Positions 11,972-24,921 of a DNA stretch of 64,000 nt are shown piece by piece. The DNA lies in the NCBI GenBank assembly GCA_029721435.1, contig CM056583.1, positions 71,480,120 through 71,544,119 of the forward strand. Direction: 5' to 3'. A program made the translations under genes and the position numbers. Origin of the DNA: Gymnothorax reevesii. Lineage: Eukaryota > Chordata > Actinopteri > Anguilliformes > Muraenidae. Numbering within the stretch: position 1 is the first letter of the stretch; every line of letters starts with the position of its first letter. The notes below the pieces were generated by a model that ran no database searches, had not been told where the DNA came from, and worked only from the letters and a program-made list of their open reading frames with translations.

Positions 11972-12795
11972 ATTAAAGCTGCAAGCAGCGTTGGGACGGG
12001 TCCTCGCCCACCCGCGCATGTCGAAACGGGGGCGAGACGCCCACCCGCGCATGTCGAAAGGGGGGCGAGACGCGTTGGAGCGATGTCGAGCATTGTGATT
12101 CGTTGAACAGTACGAGATAGTGGGAAATCTTTTATTTTGAGTTGAGTGCAAACCCCTTAACTGCAAGAGATTTTTGTTTTGAATAATGGACCTATGAGCC
12201 ATGGAACCTGGTCAAAGTATCTGAAGCACATTTAATCACTGGTGTGTATTGTGAAATCTTCCCCCATGCATGAACTTATTGAAGGGAGATGATCCGTGGG
12301 CTCCAACTGCCACCCGGTGGACAATTGTGTAGTAGCACACAGAAATACATGGAAATCAATAAAAATCAAGAAATTAATAAATGCTTCTTCTACGTAAATC
12401 CTAGAAAGCTGAGATTTTGGGAGCATGTTCCCTGAACACAGACAAAAGTTTCATACGCTGCAACTTATGGTGAATTCAGAAGTGCGTCACTCTATATTTT
12501 TCAAAATATGAATATTCATAACATATTAATATCTCCAGAAATATTCATAGAAATTGTTCCATGCTTGGCAGTTTGTCTGTACACATGGAGCTTATGAAGT
12601 CTACCAAAGGACATTTTGATAGAATAAACGGTTTGTTCACAGTAAGGAATTATGTGATACTGTACAGCATATTATGAACAAAACATTTTTTATTTCAAGA
12701 AGTCTTCATTGGATTTTCACGAAATTAAGTGACAATATGTGTCATGGTACAGCAATGATGTGTGATTTTTTTCAGAATTTTTGAACATTGTTACA

Positions 12796-12962
12796 GGCCG
12801 TGGGGTAAGCAAAAGTGCCATTTTGGAGGATGTAGGTGGCGCTAGAGAGCCATTTTGTGCCTTTGGTGAAGAATTTGGGGATACGAGATATGTTTGTTGC
12901 CTGTAAGAATTTACTGCAAAATTTTGTTCGTTTTTGACCATGTTTAAGCGGTTAAATTAATG
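12796..12962 (+). repeat. Internal duplication, first copy (example in U8)
   Basis: CGTGG..TAAGCAAAAGTGCC, GGTGGCGCTAGAGAGCC and GACCATGTTTAAGCGG occur in the same order and spacing as in 13315-13485, about 519 bp downstream. Present in every unit. Confidence 0.65.
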
Positions 12963-13186
12963 TTGGAAATTGCGTATGCATCGGAAAAAGGCAGTCAAAG
13001 TGGCTGCGGACCCCATCTTTGACGCCTCATAAAATCCAAACCGTAGGACTTTTGAAAAAGTTGTACAGTAGTTTTTATCGGAAGAATGTGCTTTGTCATC
13101 TATTAGCATTTGGGGTCGATACGATGAACGCCCTAGGAGGAGTTCGCGTTTGTTCGAGGGCAAATTTTGGGCAAATTTAGGGTGAA

Positions 13187-13208
13187 ATGCAAATTTTGAT
13201 ATGCAAAT
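13187..13208 (+). promoter_or_regulatory. Paired octamer motifs (example in U8)
   Basis: ATGCAAAT at 13187-13194 and 13201-13208, same spacing as in U2, about 1215 bp from the unit start. Confidence 0.4.
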
Positions 13209-13314
13209 TGCGGACTTCCTGTTTGATTTAGGTAATAGGTGTCGATTGTTCATTTTTAGGCCTTGATGAGATGAACAATATAGTGTTGGTTGCATCTCTC
13301 TATGACCTTTCTAC

Positions 13315-13485
13315 CGGGCGTGGTGGCCCTCTAAAGGCCAGTAAAAAGTGCCTTGGTGGCGCTAGAGAGCCATTTTGTGACCTATGGGGAGAGTTTTTTC
13401 ATTTTATCAAATTTTTCGCCAGACCTGACGAGCGTGCCGATTTTGGTGAGTTTTTGAGCATGTTTAGGGGGTCAAATTCAAGCTC
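13315..13485 (+). repeat. Internal duplication, second copy (example in U8)
   Basis: GGGCGTGGTGGCC, AGTAAAAAGTGCC, GGTGGCGCTAGAGAGCC and GAGCATGTTTAGGGGG correspond to the first copy. The two copies are diverged from each other much more than the same copy is between units, so the duplication predates the array. Confidence 0.65.
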
Positions 13486-13533
13486 AAAGAGGCGTAAGAA
13501 AAAACAAAGAAACAAAGAATAATAATAAGAATA

Positions 13534-15167
13534 ATTAAAGCTGCAAGCAGCGTTGGGACGGGTCCTCGCCCACCCGCGCATGTCGAAACGGGGGCGAGAC
13601 GCCCACCCGCGCATGTTGAAACGGGGGCGAGACGCCTACGAGTGTTGTCGGGCATTGTCATTCGTCGGACAGTACGAGACTGAAGGAAATGTTTTATGTT
13701 GAGTTGAGTGCAAACCCCTTTACTGCAAGAGTTTTTTGTTTTGAATAATGGAGCTATGAGCCATGGAACCTGGTCAAAGAATCTGAAGCACATTTAATCA
13801 CTGGTGTGTATTGTGAAATCTTCCCCCATGCATGAACTTAGTGAAGGGAGATGATCCGTGGGCTCCAACTGCCACCCGGTGGACAATTGAGTTGTAGCAC
13901 ACAGAAATACATGGAAATCAATAAAAATCAAGAAATTAATAAATGCTTCTTCTACGTAAATCCTAGAAAGCTGAGATTTTGGGAGCATGTTCCCTGAACA
14001 CAGACAAAAGTTTCATACGCTGCAACTTATGGTGAATTCAGAAGTGCGTCACTCTATATTTTTCAGAATATGAATATTCATAACATATTAATATCTCCTG
14101 AAATATTTATAGAAATTGTTCCATGCTTGGCAGTTTGTCTGTACACATGGAGCTTATGAAGTGTACCAAAGGACATTTTGATACAATAAACGGTTTGTTC
14201 AAAGTAAGAAATTATGTGATACTGTACAGCATATTATGAACATAACATTTTTTATTTCAAGAAGTCTTCATTGGATTTTCACGAAATCAAGTGAGAATAT
14301 CTGTCATGGTACAGCAATGATGTGTGATTTTTTTCAGAATTTTTAAACATTGCGTCAGGCCGTGGTGTAAGCCAAAGTGCCATTTTGGAGGATTTAGGTG
14401 GCGCTAGAGAGCCATTTTGTGCCTTTGGTGAAGAATTTTGGGATAAGAGAAATGTTTGTTGCCTGTAAGAATTTACTGCAAAATTTTGTTCGTTTTTGAC
14501 CATGTTTAAGCGGTTAAAATAATGTTGGAAATTGCGTATGCATCGGGAAAAGGCAGTCAAAGTGGCTGCGGACCCCATCTTTGACGCCTCATAAAATCCA
14601 AACCGTAGGACTTTTGAAAAAGTTGTACAGTAGTTTTCATCGGAAGAGTGTGCTTTGTCATCTATTAGCTTTTGGGGTTGATACGATGAACGCCCCGAGA
14701 GGAGTTCGCGTTTGTTCGAGGGCAAATTTTGGCCAAATTTAGGGTGAAATGCAAATTTTGATATGCAAATTGCGGACTTCCTGTTTGATTTAGGTAATAG
14801 GTGTCGATTGTTCATTTTTACTCCTTGATGAGATGAACAATATAGTGTTGGTTGCATCTCTCTATGACTTTCCTACCGGGCGTGGTGGCCCTCTAAAGGC
14901 CAGTAAAAGTGCCTTGGTGGCGCTAGAGAGCCATTTTGTGACCTATGGGGAGAGTTTTTTCATTTTATCAAATTTTTCGCCAGACCTGACGAGCGTGCCG
15001 ATTTTGGTGAGTTTTTGAGCATGTTTAAGGGGTCAAATTCAAGCTCAAAGAGGCGTAAGAAAAAACAAAGAAACAAAGAATAATAATAATAATAATAATA
15101 ATAAGAAACATAGCAGGAACAATAGGGTCCTCTCTGAGGCCTTGCAGGCCTCGAGGCTCGGACCCTA
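13534..15167 (+). repeat. Unit U9
   Basis: 1634 bp with one hairpin at 15123-15167. The second head minimotif is altered (CATGTTGAAACGG). It carries the diagnostic TTTTTACTCCTTGATGAG and lacks one A in the AGTAAAAAGTGCC motif. It is copied as U30 up to exactly the end of this hairpin. Confidence 0.85.
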
Positions 15168-16785
15168 ATTAAAGCTGCAAGCAGCGTTGGGGCGGGTCCT
15201 CGCCCACCGGTGCATGTCGAAACGGGGGCGAGACGCCCACCCGTGCATGTCGAAAGGGGGGCGAGACGCGTTCGAGCGCTGTCGAGCATTGTCATTCGTT
15301 GGACAGTACGAGATAGTGGGAAAAGTTTTATGTTGAGTTGAGTGCAAACCCCTTTACTGCAAGAGATTTTTCTTTTGAATAATGGAGCTATGAGCCATGG
15401 GACCTGGTCAAAGTATCTGAAGCAGATTTTATGACTGCTGTGTATTGTGGAATCTTCCCCCATGCATGAACTTAGTGAAGGGAGATGATCCGTGGGCTCC
15501 AACTGCCACCCGGTGGACAATTGTGTAGTAGCACAGAGAAATACATGGAAATCAATAAAAATCAAGAAATTAATAAATGCTTCTTCTACGTAAATCCTAG
15601 AAAGCTGAGATTTTGGGAACATGTTCTCTGAACACAGACAAAAGTTTCATACGCTGCAACTTATGGTGAATTCAGAAGTGCATCACTCTATATTTTTCAA
15701 AATATGAATATTCATAACATATTAATATCTCAGCAAATATTCATGGAAATGGTACCATGCTTGACACATTGTTTCTCCTAATTGAGATGATGAAGTATAC
15801 CAAAGATCATTTTGATCCAATCAACGGTTTGTCCACAACGAGAAAAAATGTATTACTGAACAGTGTATTATGTATATAATATTTTTTTATCTCAAGAAGT
15901 CTTTCGTGGATTTTCACGAAATCAAGTGACAATATTTGTCATGGTACAGCAATGATGTGTGATTTTTTTCAGAATTTTCATACATTGCGACAGGCCGTGG
16001 TGTAAGCAGAAGTGCTATTTTTGAGGATTTAGGTGGCGCTAGAGAGCCATTTTGTGCCTTTGGTGGAGAATTTTGAGATAAGAGATATGTTTGTAGCCTC
16101 TTAAAATTTACTGCAAAATTTTGTTTGTTTTTGAGCATGTTTAAGCAGTTAAAATAATGTTGGAAATTGCGTATGCATCGAAAAAAGGCAGTCATCGTGG
16201 CTGCGGACCCCATCTTTGACGCCTCATAAAATCCAAACCGTAGGACTTTTGACGAAGTTTTACACAATATTTAATCGTCATAGTTTGCTTTGTCATGTAT
16301 TAGCATTTGGGGTCGATACGATGAATGCCCTAGGAGGAGTTCGCGTTTGTTCGAGGGCAAATTTTGGCCAAATTTAGGGGAAAATGCAAATTTTGATATG
16401 CAAATTGCGGACTTCCTGTTTGATTTAGGTAATAGGTGTCGATTGTTCATTTTTAGGCCTTGATGAGATGAACAATATAGTGTTGGTTGCATCTCTCTAT
16501 GACTTTCCTACCGGTCGTGGTGGCCCTCTAAGTGCCGGTAAAAAGTTTCTTGGTGGCGCTAGAGAGCCATTATGTGACCTATGGGGAGAATTTTTTCATT
16601 TTATCAAATTTTTCGCCAGACCAAAGGTGCGTGCCAATTTTGGTGAGTTTTCGAGCATGTTTAGGGGGTCAAATTTGAGCGCAAAGTGGCGTATAGTGAA
16701 AGAAACAAAGAAAGAATAATAAGAAACACGAGAAATACAATAGGGTCCTCTCCAAGGCCCTGCAGGCCTGGAGGCTCGGACCCTA
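15168..16785 (+). repeat. Unit U10
   Basis: 1618 bp with an A-type middle and one hairpin at 16741-16785 (CACGAGAAA lead-in). The region around 16255-16290 is diverged (GACGAAGTTTTACACAAT). It recurs as U27 with identical length while both neighbours differ, so the copied segment is exactly one unit. Confidence 0.85.
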
Positions 16786-18337
16786 ATTAAAGCTGCAAGC
16801 AGCGTTGGGGCGGGTCCTCGCCCACCGGTGCATGTCGAAACGGGGGCGAGACGCCCACCCGCGCATGTCGAAAGGGGGGCGAGACGCGTTCGAGCGCTGT
16901 CGAGCATTGTCATTCGTTGGACAGTACGAGATAGTGGGAAAAGTTTTATGTTGAGTTGAGTGCAAACCCCTTTACTGCAAGAGATTTTTCATTTGAATAA
17001 TGGAGCTATGAGCCATGGGACCTGGTCAAAGTATCTGAAGCAGATTTTATCACTGCTGTGTATTGTGGAATCTTCCCCCATGCATGAACTTAGTGAAGGG
17101 AGATGATCCGTGGGCTCCAACTGCCACCCGGTGGACAATTGTGTAGTAGCACAGAGAAATACATGGAAATCAATAAAAATCAAGAAATTAATAAATGCTT
17201 CTTCTACGTAAATCTTAGAAAGCTGAGATTTTGAGAACATGTTCCCTGAACACAGACAAAAGTTTCATACGCTGCAACTTATGGTGAATTCAGAAGTGCG
17301 TCACTCTATATTTTTCAAAATATGAATATTCATAACATATTAATATCTCAGCAAATATTCATGGAAATGGTACCATGCTTGACACATTGTTTCTCCTAAT
17401 TGAGATGATGAAGTATACCAAAGATCATTTTGATCCAATCAACGGTTTGTCCACAACAAGAAAAAATGTATTACTGTACAGTGTATTATGTATATAATAT
17501 TTTTTTATCTCAAGAAGACTTGCATGGATTTTCACGGAATCAAGTGACAATATCTGTCATGGTACAGCAATGATGTGTGATTTTTTTCAGAATTTTCATA
17601 CATTGCGACAGGCCGTGGTGTAAGCAGAAGTGCTATTTTTGAGGATTTAGGTGGCGCTAGAGAGCCATTTTGTGCCTTTGGTGGAGAAATTTGAGATAAG
17701 AGATATGTTTGTAGCGTCTAAAAATTTTCTTCAAAATTTTGTTTGTTTTTGAGCATGTTTAAGCGGTTAAAATAATGTTGGAAAGTGCGTATGCATCGAA
17801 AAAAGGCAATCATCGTGGCTGCGGACCCCATCTTTGACGCCTCATAAATTGGGAACCGGTCCAGTAATGATAAAGTTGTACAGTAGTTTTCATCGGAAGA
17901 GTGTGCTGTGACATCTATTAGCATTTGGGGTCGATACGATGAACGCCCTAGGAGGAGTTCGCGTTTGTTCGAGGGCAAATTTTGGCCAAATTTAGGGTGA
18001 AATGCAAATTTTGATATGCAAATTGCGGACTTCCTGTTTGATTTAGGTAATAGGTGTCGATTGTTCATTTTTAGGCCTTGATGAGATGAACAATATAGTG
18101 CTGGTTGCATGTCTCTATGACTTTCCTACCGGGCGTGGTGGCCCTCTAAAGGCCAGTAAAAAGTGCCTTGGTGGCGCTAGAGAGCCATTTTGTGACCTAT
18201 GGGGAGAGTTATTTCATTTTATCGAATTTTTCGCCAGGCCTGACGAGCGTGCCGATTTTGGTGAGTTTTTGAGCATGTTTAGGGGGTCAAATTTGAGCGC
18301 AAAGAGGCGTAAGAAGAAACAAAGAATAATAATAATA
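16786..18337 (+). repeat. Unit U11, no hairpin
   Basis: 1552 bp. The first ~1 kb resembles U10 (A-type middle); the last third resembles the common B form with a private change at about 17848-17870 (GGGAACCGGTCCAGTAATG). It ends AA(TAA)3 joined to U12, whose second hairpin is the likely displaced tail. Confidence 0.8.
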
Positions 18338-20022
18338 ATTAAAGCTGCAAGCAGCGTTGGGACGGGTCCTCGCCGACCTGCGCACGTCGAAACGGGGGCG
18401 AGACGCCCACCCGCGCATGTCGAAAGGGGGGCGAGACGCGTTCGAGCGATGTCGGGCATTGTGATTCGTGGAACAGTACGAGATAGTGAGAAATGTTTTA
18501 TGTTGAGTTGAGTGCAAACCCCTTCACTGCAAGAGATTTTTGTTTTGAATAATGGAGCTATGAGCCATGGAACCTGGTCAAAGTATCTGAAGCACATTTA
18601 ATCACTGGTGTGTATTGTGAAATCTTCCCCCATGCATGAACTTAGTGAAGGGAGATGATCCGTGGGCTCCAACTGCTACCCGGTGGACAATTGTGTAGTA
18701 GCACCCAGAAATACATGGAAATCAAAAAAGATCAAGAAATTAATAAATGCTTCTTCTACGTAAATCCTAGAAAGCTGAGATTTTGGGAGCATGTTCCCTG
18801 AACACAGACAAAAGTTTCATACGCTGCAACTTATGGTGAATTCAGAAGTGCGTCACTCTATATTTTTCAAAATATGAATATTCATAACATATTAATATCT
18901 CCAGAAATATTAATAGGAATTGTTCCATGCTTGGCAGTTTGTGTGTACACATGGAGCTTATGAAGTCTACCAAAGGACATTTTGATACAATAAACGGTTT
19001 GTTCACAGTAAGAAATTATGTGATACTGTACAGCATATGATGAACATAACATTTTTTATTTCAAGAAGTCTTCATTGGATTTTCACGAAATCAAGTGAGA
19101 ATATCTGTCATGGTACAGCAATGATGTGTGTTTTTTTTCAGAATTTTTAAACATTGCGTCAGGGCGTGGTGAAAGCAAAAGTGCCATTTTGGAGGATTTA
19201 GGTGGCGCTAGAGAGCCATTTTGTGCCTTTGGTGAAGAATTTTGGGATAAGAGATATGTTTGTTGCCTGTAAGAATTTACTGCAAAATTTTGTTCGTTTT
19301 TGACCATGTTTAAGCGGTTAAATTAATGTTGGAAATGGCGTATGCATCGGGAAAAGGCAGTGAAAGTGGCTGCGGACCCCATCTTTGACGCCTCATAAAA
19401 TCCAGACCGTAGGACTTTTGAAAAAGTTGTACAGTAGTTTTCATCGGAAGAGTGTGCTGTGTCATCTATTAGCATTTGGGGTCGATACGATGAACGCCCT
19501 AGGAGGAGTTCGCGTTTGTTCGAGGGCACATTTTGGCCAAATTTAGGGGAAAATGCAAATTTTGATATGCAAATTGCGGACTTCCTGTTTGATTTAGGTA
19601 ATAGGTGTCGATTGTTCATTTTTAGGCCTTGATGAGATGAACAATATAGTGTTGGTTGCATCTCTCTATGACTTTCCTACCGGGCGTGGTGGCCCTCTAA
19701 AGGCCAGTAAAAAGTGCCTTGGTGGCGCTAGAGAGCCATTTTGTGACCTATGGGGAGAATTTTTTCATTTTATCAAATTTTTCGCCAGACCGGACGAGCG
19801 TGCCGATTTTGGTGAGTTTTTGAGCATGTTTAGGGGGTCAAATTTGAGCGCAAAGAGGCGTAAGAAGAAATAAAGAATAATAATAATAAGAAACACGAGA
19901 AAAACAATAGGGTCCTCTCCAAGGCCCTGCAGGCCTGGAGGCTCGGACCCTAATAATAAGAAACATAGCAGGAACAATAGGGTCCTCTCTGAGGCCTTTC
20001 AGGCCTCGAGGCTCGGACCCTA
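18338..20022 (+). repeat. Unit U12, two hairpins
   Basis: 1685 bp. Its own hairpin is at 19908-19952 (CACGAGAAA lead-in); a second of a different type is at 19978-20022 (CATAGCAGG lead-in, TTC loop). The unit proper is probably 18338-19952. Confidence 0.8.
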
Positions 20023-21581
20023 ATTAAAGCTGCAAGCAGCGTTGGGACGGGTCCTCGCCCACCCGCGCATGTCGAAACGGGGGCGAGACGCCCACCCGCG
20101 CATGTCGAAAGGGGGGCGAGACGCGTTGGAGCGATGTCGAGCATTGTGATTCGTTGAACAGTACGAGATAGTGGGAAATCTTTTATTTTGAGTTGAGTGC
20201 AAACCCCTTAACTGCAAGAGATTTTTGTTTTGAATAATGGACCTATGAGCCATGGAACCTGGTCAAAGTATCTGAAGCACATTTAATCACTGGTGTGTAT
20301 TGTGAAATCTTCCCCCATGCATGAACTTATTGAAGGGAGATGATCCGTGGGCTCCAACTGCCACCCGGTGGACAATTGTGTAGTAGCACACAGAAATACA
20401 TGGAAATCAATAAAAATCAAGAAATTAATAAATGCTTCTTCTACGTAAATCCTAGAAAGCTGAGATTTTGGGAGCATGTTCCCTGAACACAGACAAAAGT
20501 TTCATACGCTGCAACTTATGGTGAATTCAGAAGTGCGTCACTCTATATTTTTCAAAATATGAATATTCATAACATATTAATATCTCCAGAAATATTCATA
20601 GAAATTGTTCCATGCTTGGCAGTTTGTCTGTACACATGGAGCTTATGAAGTCTACCAAAGGACATTTTGATAGAATAAACGGTTTGTTCACAGTAAGGAA
20701 TTATGTGATACTGTACAGCATATTATGAACAAAACATTTTTTATTTCAAGAAGTCTTCATTGGATTTTCACGAAATTAAGTGACAATATGTGTCATGGTA
20801 CAGCAATGATGTGTGATTTTTTTCAGAATTTTTGAACATTGTTACAGGCCGTGGGGTAAGCAAAAGTGCCATTTTGGAGGATGTAGGTGGCGCTAGAGAG
20901 CCATTTTGTGCCTTTGGTGAAGAATTTGGGGATACGAGATATGTTTGTTGCCTGTAAGAATTTACTGCAAAATTTTGTTCGTTTTTGACCATGTTTAAGC
21001 GGTTAAATTAATGTTGGAAATTGCGTATGCATCGGAAAAAGGCAGTCAAAGTGGCTGCGGACCCCATCTTTGACGCCTCATAAAATCCAAACCGTAGGAC
21101 TTTTGAAAAAGTTGTACAGTAGTTTTTATCGGAAGAATGTGCTTTGTCATCTATTAGCATTTGGGGTCGATACGATGAACGCCCTAGGAGGAGTTCGCGT
21201 TTGTTCGAGGGCAAATTTTGGGCAAATTTAGGGTGAAATGCAAATTTTGATATGCAAATTGCGGACTTCCTGTTTGATTTAGGTAATAGGTGTCGATTGT
21301 TCATTTTTAGGCCTTGATGAGATGAACAATATAGTGTTGGTTGCATCTCTCTATGACCTTTCTACCGGGCGTGGTGGCCCTCTAAAGGCCAGTAAAAAGT
21401 GCCTTGGTGGCGCTAGAGAGCCATTTTGTGACCTATGGGGAGAGTTTTTTCATTTTATCAAATTTTTCGCCAGACCTGACGAGCGTGCCGATTTTGGTGA
21501 GTTTTTGAGCATGTTTAGGGGGTCAAATTCAAGCTCAAAGAGGCGTAAGAAAAAACAAAGAAACAAAGAATAATAATAAGA
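20023..21581 (+). repeat. Unit U13, copy of U8
   Basis: 1559 bp. Follows U8 at a constant offset of 8051, but the tail stops at AATAATAATAAGAA instead of AAGAATAA before the next head, 3 bp short. Its right neighbour is a U3-type unit rather than U9, so the copied stretch ends at the unit junction. Confidence 0.8.
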
Positions 21582-23357
21582 ATTAAAGCTGCAAGCAGCG
21601 TTGGGACGGGTCCTCGCCCACCCGCGCATGTCGAAACGGGGGCGAGACGCCCACCTGTGCATGTCGAAAGGGGGGCGAGACGCGTACGAGCGCCGTCGAG
21701 CATCGTCATTCGTCAAACAGAGCGAGGCTGAGTAAAATGTTTGATCTCTAATTAAAAGCAAACCCTTTACGATTTTGATATGCAAATTCTGTTCTGCCTG
21801 TTTGATTTAGGTGAGGAGTGTTGATTCTTAAATTTTAGGTCTTGATGAGATGAAGAATATAATTTAGGTTGTAGCAGGACTGAGGGTAATGTTTTTTTGT
21901 AGAGTTGAGTGCAAACTTCTTTACTGACAGACATTTTTCTTTTGTTAAATGGAGCTGTGAGGCATGGGACCTGGTGAAAGTATCTGAAGCAGGTTTAATC
22001 ACTGCTGTGTATTGTGAAACCTCCCCCATGCATGAACTTGGTGAGGGGAGATGATCCGTGTGGTGCTACTGCCATCCAGTGTACAGAATGTGTAGTGACA
22101 CATAGAAACACATAGAGAAACATGAAAATCAATAAGAATCAAGAAATGAATAAATGCTTCTTCTATGTAAATCCTAGAAAGCTGAAATGTTGGGAGCATG
22201 TTCTCTGAACACAGAGAAAAGTTTCATATGCTACAACTTATGGTGAATTCAGAAGTGCGTCACTCTATATTTTTCAAAATATGAATATTAATAACCTGTT
22301 AATATCTCGGCAAATATTAATTGAAATGGTACCATGCTTGGCACATTGTTTCTACAAATAGAGATAATAAAGTATACCAAAGATCATTTTGATTTGATTA
22401 ACGGTTGGCCCACAGCAAGAAAGAATGTATTACTGAACAGTGTATTATGTACATAATATTTTTTATCTCAAGAAGTCTTTAATGGATTTTCACGAGATCA
22501 AGATACAATATAGGGGCATGGTACAGCAATGTATGTGATTTTTTTCAAAATTTTAAGACATTGCGACAGGCCGTGGTGAAAGCAAAAGTCCCATTTTGGT
22601 GTATTTAGGTGGCGCTAGAGAGCCATTTTGTGTCTTGGGTGGAGTGTTTTCAAAGAGTAAATATCTTTGAAGCCACAATGAATTATTTGCAAAATTTGGT
22701 TCGTTTTTGAGCATGTTTAAGGGGTCAGATTTAGGTTGAAAATTGAACACGCATCGAAAAAAGGCAGTGAAAGTGGCTGCGGACCCCAACTTTGACGCCT
22801 CATAAAATCGAAACCGTAGGACTTTTGAAAAAGTTGTACAGTAGTTTTTATGGGAAGAGTGTGCTGTGTCATCTATTAGCATTTGGGGTCAATACGACAG
22901 GCGCCCTAGGAGGAGTTCGCGTTTGTTCGAGGGCAAATTTTGGCCAAATTTAGGGGAAATTGCAAATTTTGATATGCAAATTGCGGACTTTCTGTTTGAT
23001 TTAGGTAATTAGTGTCCATGGTTCATTTGTAGGGGTTGATGAGATGAACAATATAGTGTTGGTTCCATCTCTCTATGACTTTCCTACCGGTCGTGATGGC
23101 CGTCTAAGTGCCAGAAAAAAGTGCCTTGGTGGCGCTAGAGAGCCGTTTTGTGAGCGATGGGGTTAATTTTTTCATTTTATCAAATTTTTCGCCAGACCTG
23201 AGGAGTGTACCAATTTTGGTGAGTTTTTGAGCATGTTTAGGGGGTCAAATTTGAGCGCAAAGTGGCGTATAGAGAAAGAAACAAAGAATAAAAAGAAACA
23301 CGACAAAAACAATAGGGTCCTCTCCAAGGCCCTGCAGGCCTGGAGGCTCGGACCCTA
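21582..23357 (+). repeat. Unit U14, copy of U3
   Basis: 1776 bp, offset 17827 from U3, with the same internal module insertion. It differs at 22899-22901 (AGG against GAA). One hairpin at 23313-23357. Confidence 0.85.
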
Positions 23358-24921
23358 ATTAAAGCTGCAAGCAGCGTTGGGACGGGTCCTCGCCCACCCG
23401 CGCACGTCGAAACGGGGGCGAGACGCCCACCCGTGCATGTCGAAAGGGGGGCGGGACGCGTTGGAGCGATATCGAGCATTGTGATTCGTTGGACAGTACG
23501 AGATAGTGGGAAATCTTTTATGTTGAGTTGAGTGCAAACCCCTTCACTGCAAGAGATTTTTGTTTTGAATAATGGAGCTATGAGCCATGGAACCTGGTCA
23601 AAGTATCTGAAGCACATGTAATCACTGGTGTGTATTGTGAAATCTTCCCCCATGCATGAACTTAGTGAAGGGAGATGATCTGTGGGCTCCAACAGCCACC
23701 CGGTGGACAATTGTGTAGTAGCACACAGAAATACATGGAAATCAATGAAAATCAAGAAATTAATAAATGCTTCTTCTACGTAAATCCTAGAAAGCTGACA
23801 TTTTGGGAGCATGTTCCCTGAACACAGACAAAAGTTTCATACGCTGCAACTTATGGTGAATTCAGAAGTGCGTCACTCAATATTTTTCAAAATATGAATA
23901 TTCATAACATATTAATATCTCCAGAAATATTAATAGAAATTGTTCCATGCTTGGCAGTTTGTGTGTACACATAGAGCTTATGAAGTCTACCAAAGGACAT
24001 TTTGATACAATAAACGGTTTGTTCACAGTAAGAAATTATGTGATACTGTACAGCATATGATGAACATAACATTTTTTATTTCAAGAAGTCTTCATTGGAT
24101 TTTCACGAAATCAAGTGAGAATATCTGTCATGGTACAGCAATGATGTGTGATTTTTTTCAGAATTTTTAAACATTGCGTCAGGGCGTGGTGTAAGCAAAA
24201 GTGCCATTTTGGAGGATTTAGGTGGCGCTAGAGAGCCATTTTGTGCCTTTGGTGAAGAATTTTGGGATAAGAGATATGTTTGTTGCCTGTAAGAATTTAC
24301 TGCAAAATTTTGTTCGTTTTTGACCATGTTTAAGCGGTTAAATTAATGTTGGAAAATGCGTATGCATCGGGAAAAGGCAGTAAAAGTGGCTGCGGACCCC
24401 ATCTTTGACGCCTCATAAAATCCAAGCCGTAGGACTTTTGAAAAAGTTGTACAGTACTTTTCATCGGAAGAGTGTGCTGTGTCATCTATTAGCATTTGGG
24501 GTCGATACGATGAACGCCCTAGGAGGAGTTCGCGTTTGTTCGAGGGCAAATTTTGGCCAAATTTAGGGTGAAATGCAAATTTTGATATGCAAATTGCGGA
24601 CTTCCTGTTTGATTTAGGTAATAGGTGTCGATTGTTCATTTTTAGGCCTTGATGAGATGAACAATATAGTGTTGGTTGCATCTCTCTATGACTTTCCTAC
24701 CGGGTGTGGTGGCCCTCTGAAGGCCAGTAAAAAGTGCCTTGGTGGCGCTAGAGAGCCATTTTGTGACCTATGGGGAGAGTTTTTTCATTTTATCAAATTT
24801 TTCGCCAGACCTGACGAGCGTGCCGATTTTGGTGAGTTTTTGAGCATGTTTAGGGGGTCAAATTGAAGCTCAAAGAGGCGTAAGAAAAAACAAAGAAACA
24901 AAGAAACAAAGAATAATAATA
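23358..24921 (+). repeat. Unit U15, copy of U4
   Basis: 1564 bp, offset 17827 from U4; no difference noticed. No hairpin. Its likely displaced tail lies after U18 (hairpin 29804-29848). Confidence 0.85.

Larger units (their letters stand above)
11972..13533 (+). repeat. Unit U8, no hairpin
   Basis: 1562 bp. Recurs as U13 (same body, 3 bp shorter at the tail) and U29 (same length, one head base different noticed). Diagnostics are CATTGTTACAGGCCGTGGG and GACCTTTCTACCGG. Octamers at 13187-13194 and 13201-13208. Confidence 0.85.
11972..15167 (+). repeat. Block beta, first copy (U8-U9)
   Basis: 3196 bp, recurring without length change at 45894-49089 (offset 33922). Both copies end at the last base of a hairpin. 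Confidence 0.85.

Noticed and set aside
14279..14857. Minus-strand frames of 60-220 codons recurring in most units
   Set aside because: They recur because the DNA recurs. Ends and lengths shift between units through simple substitutions, the content tracks DNA repeats (33-bp minimotif, TAA runs read as poly-Ile/Tyr/Asn), and no domain is recognisable.
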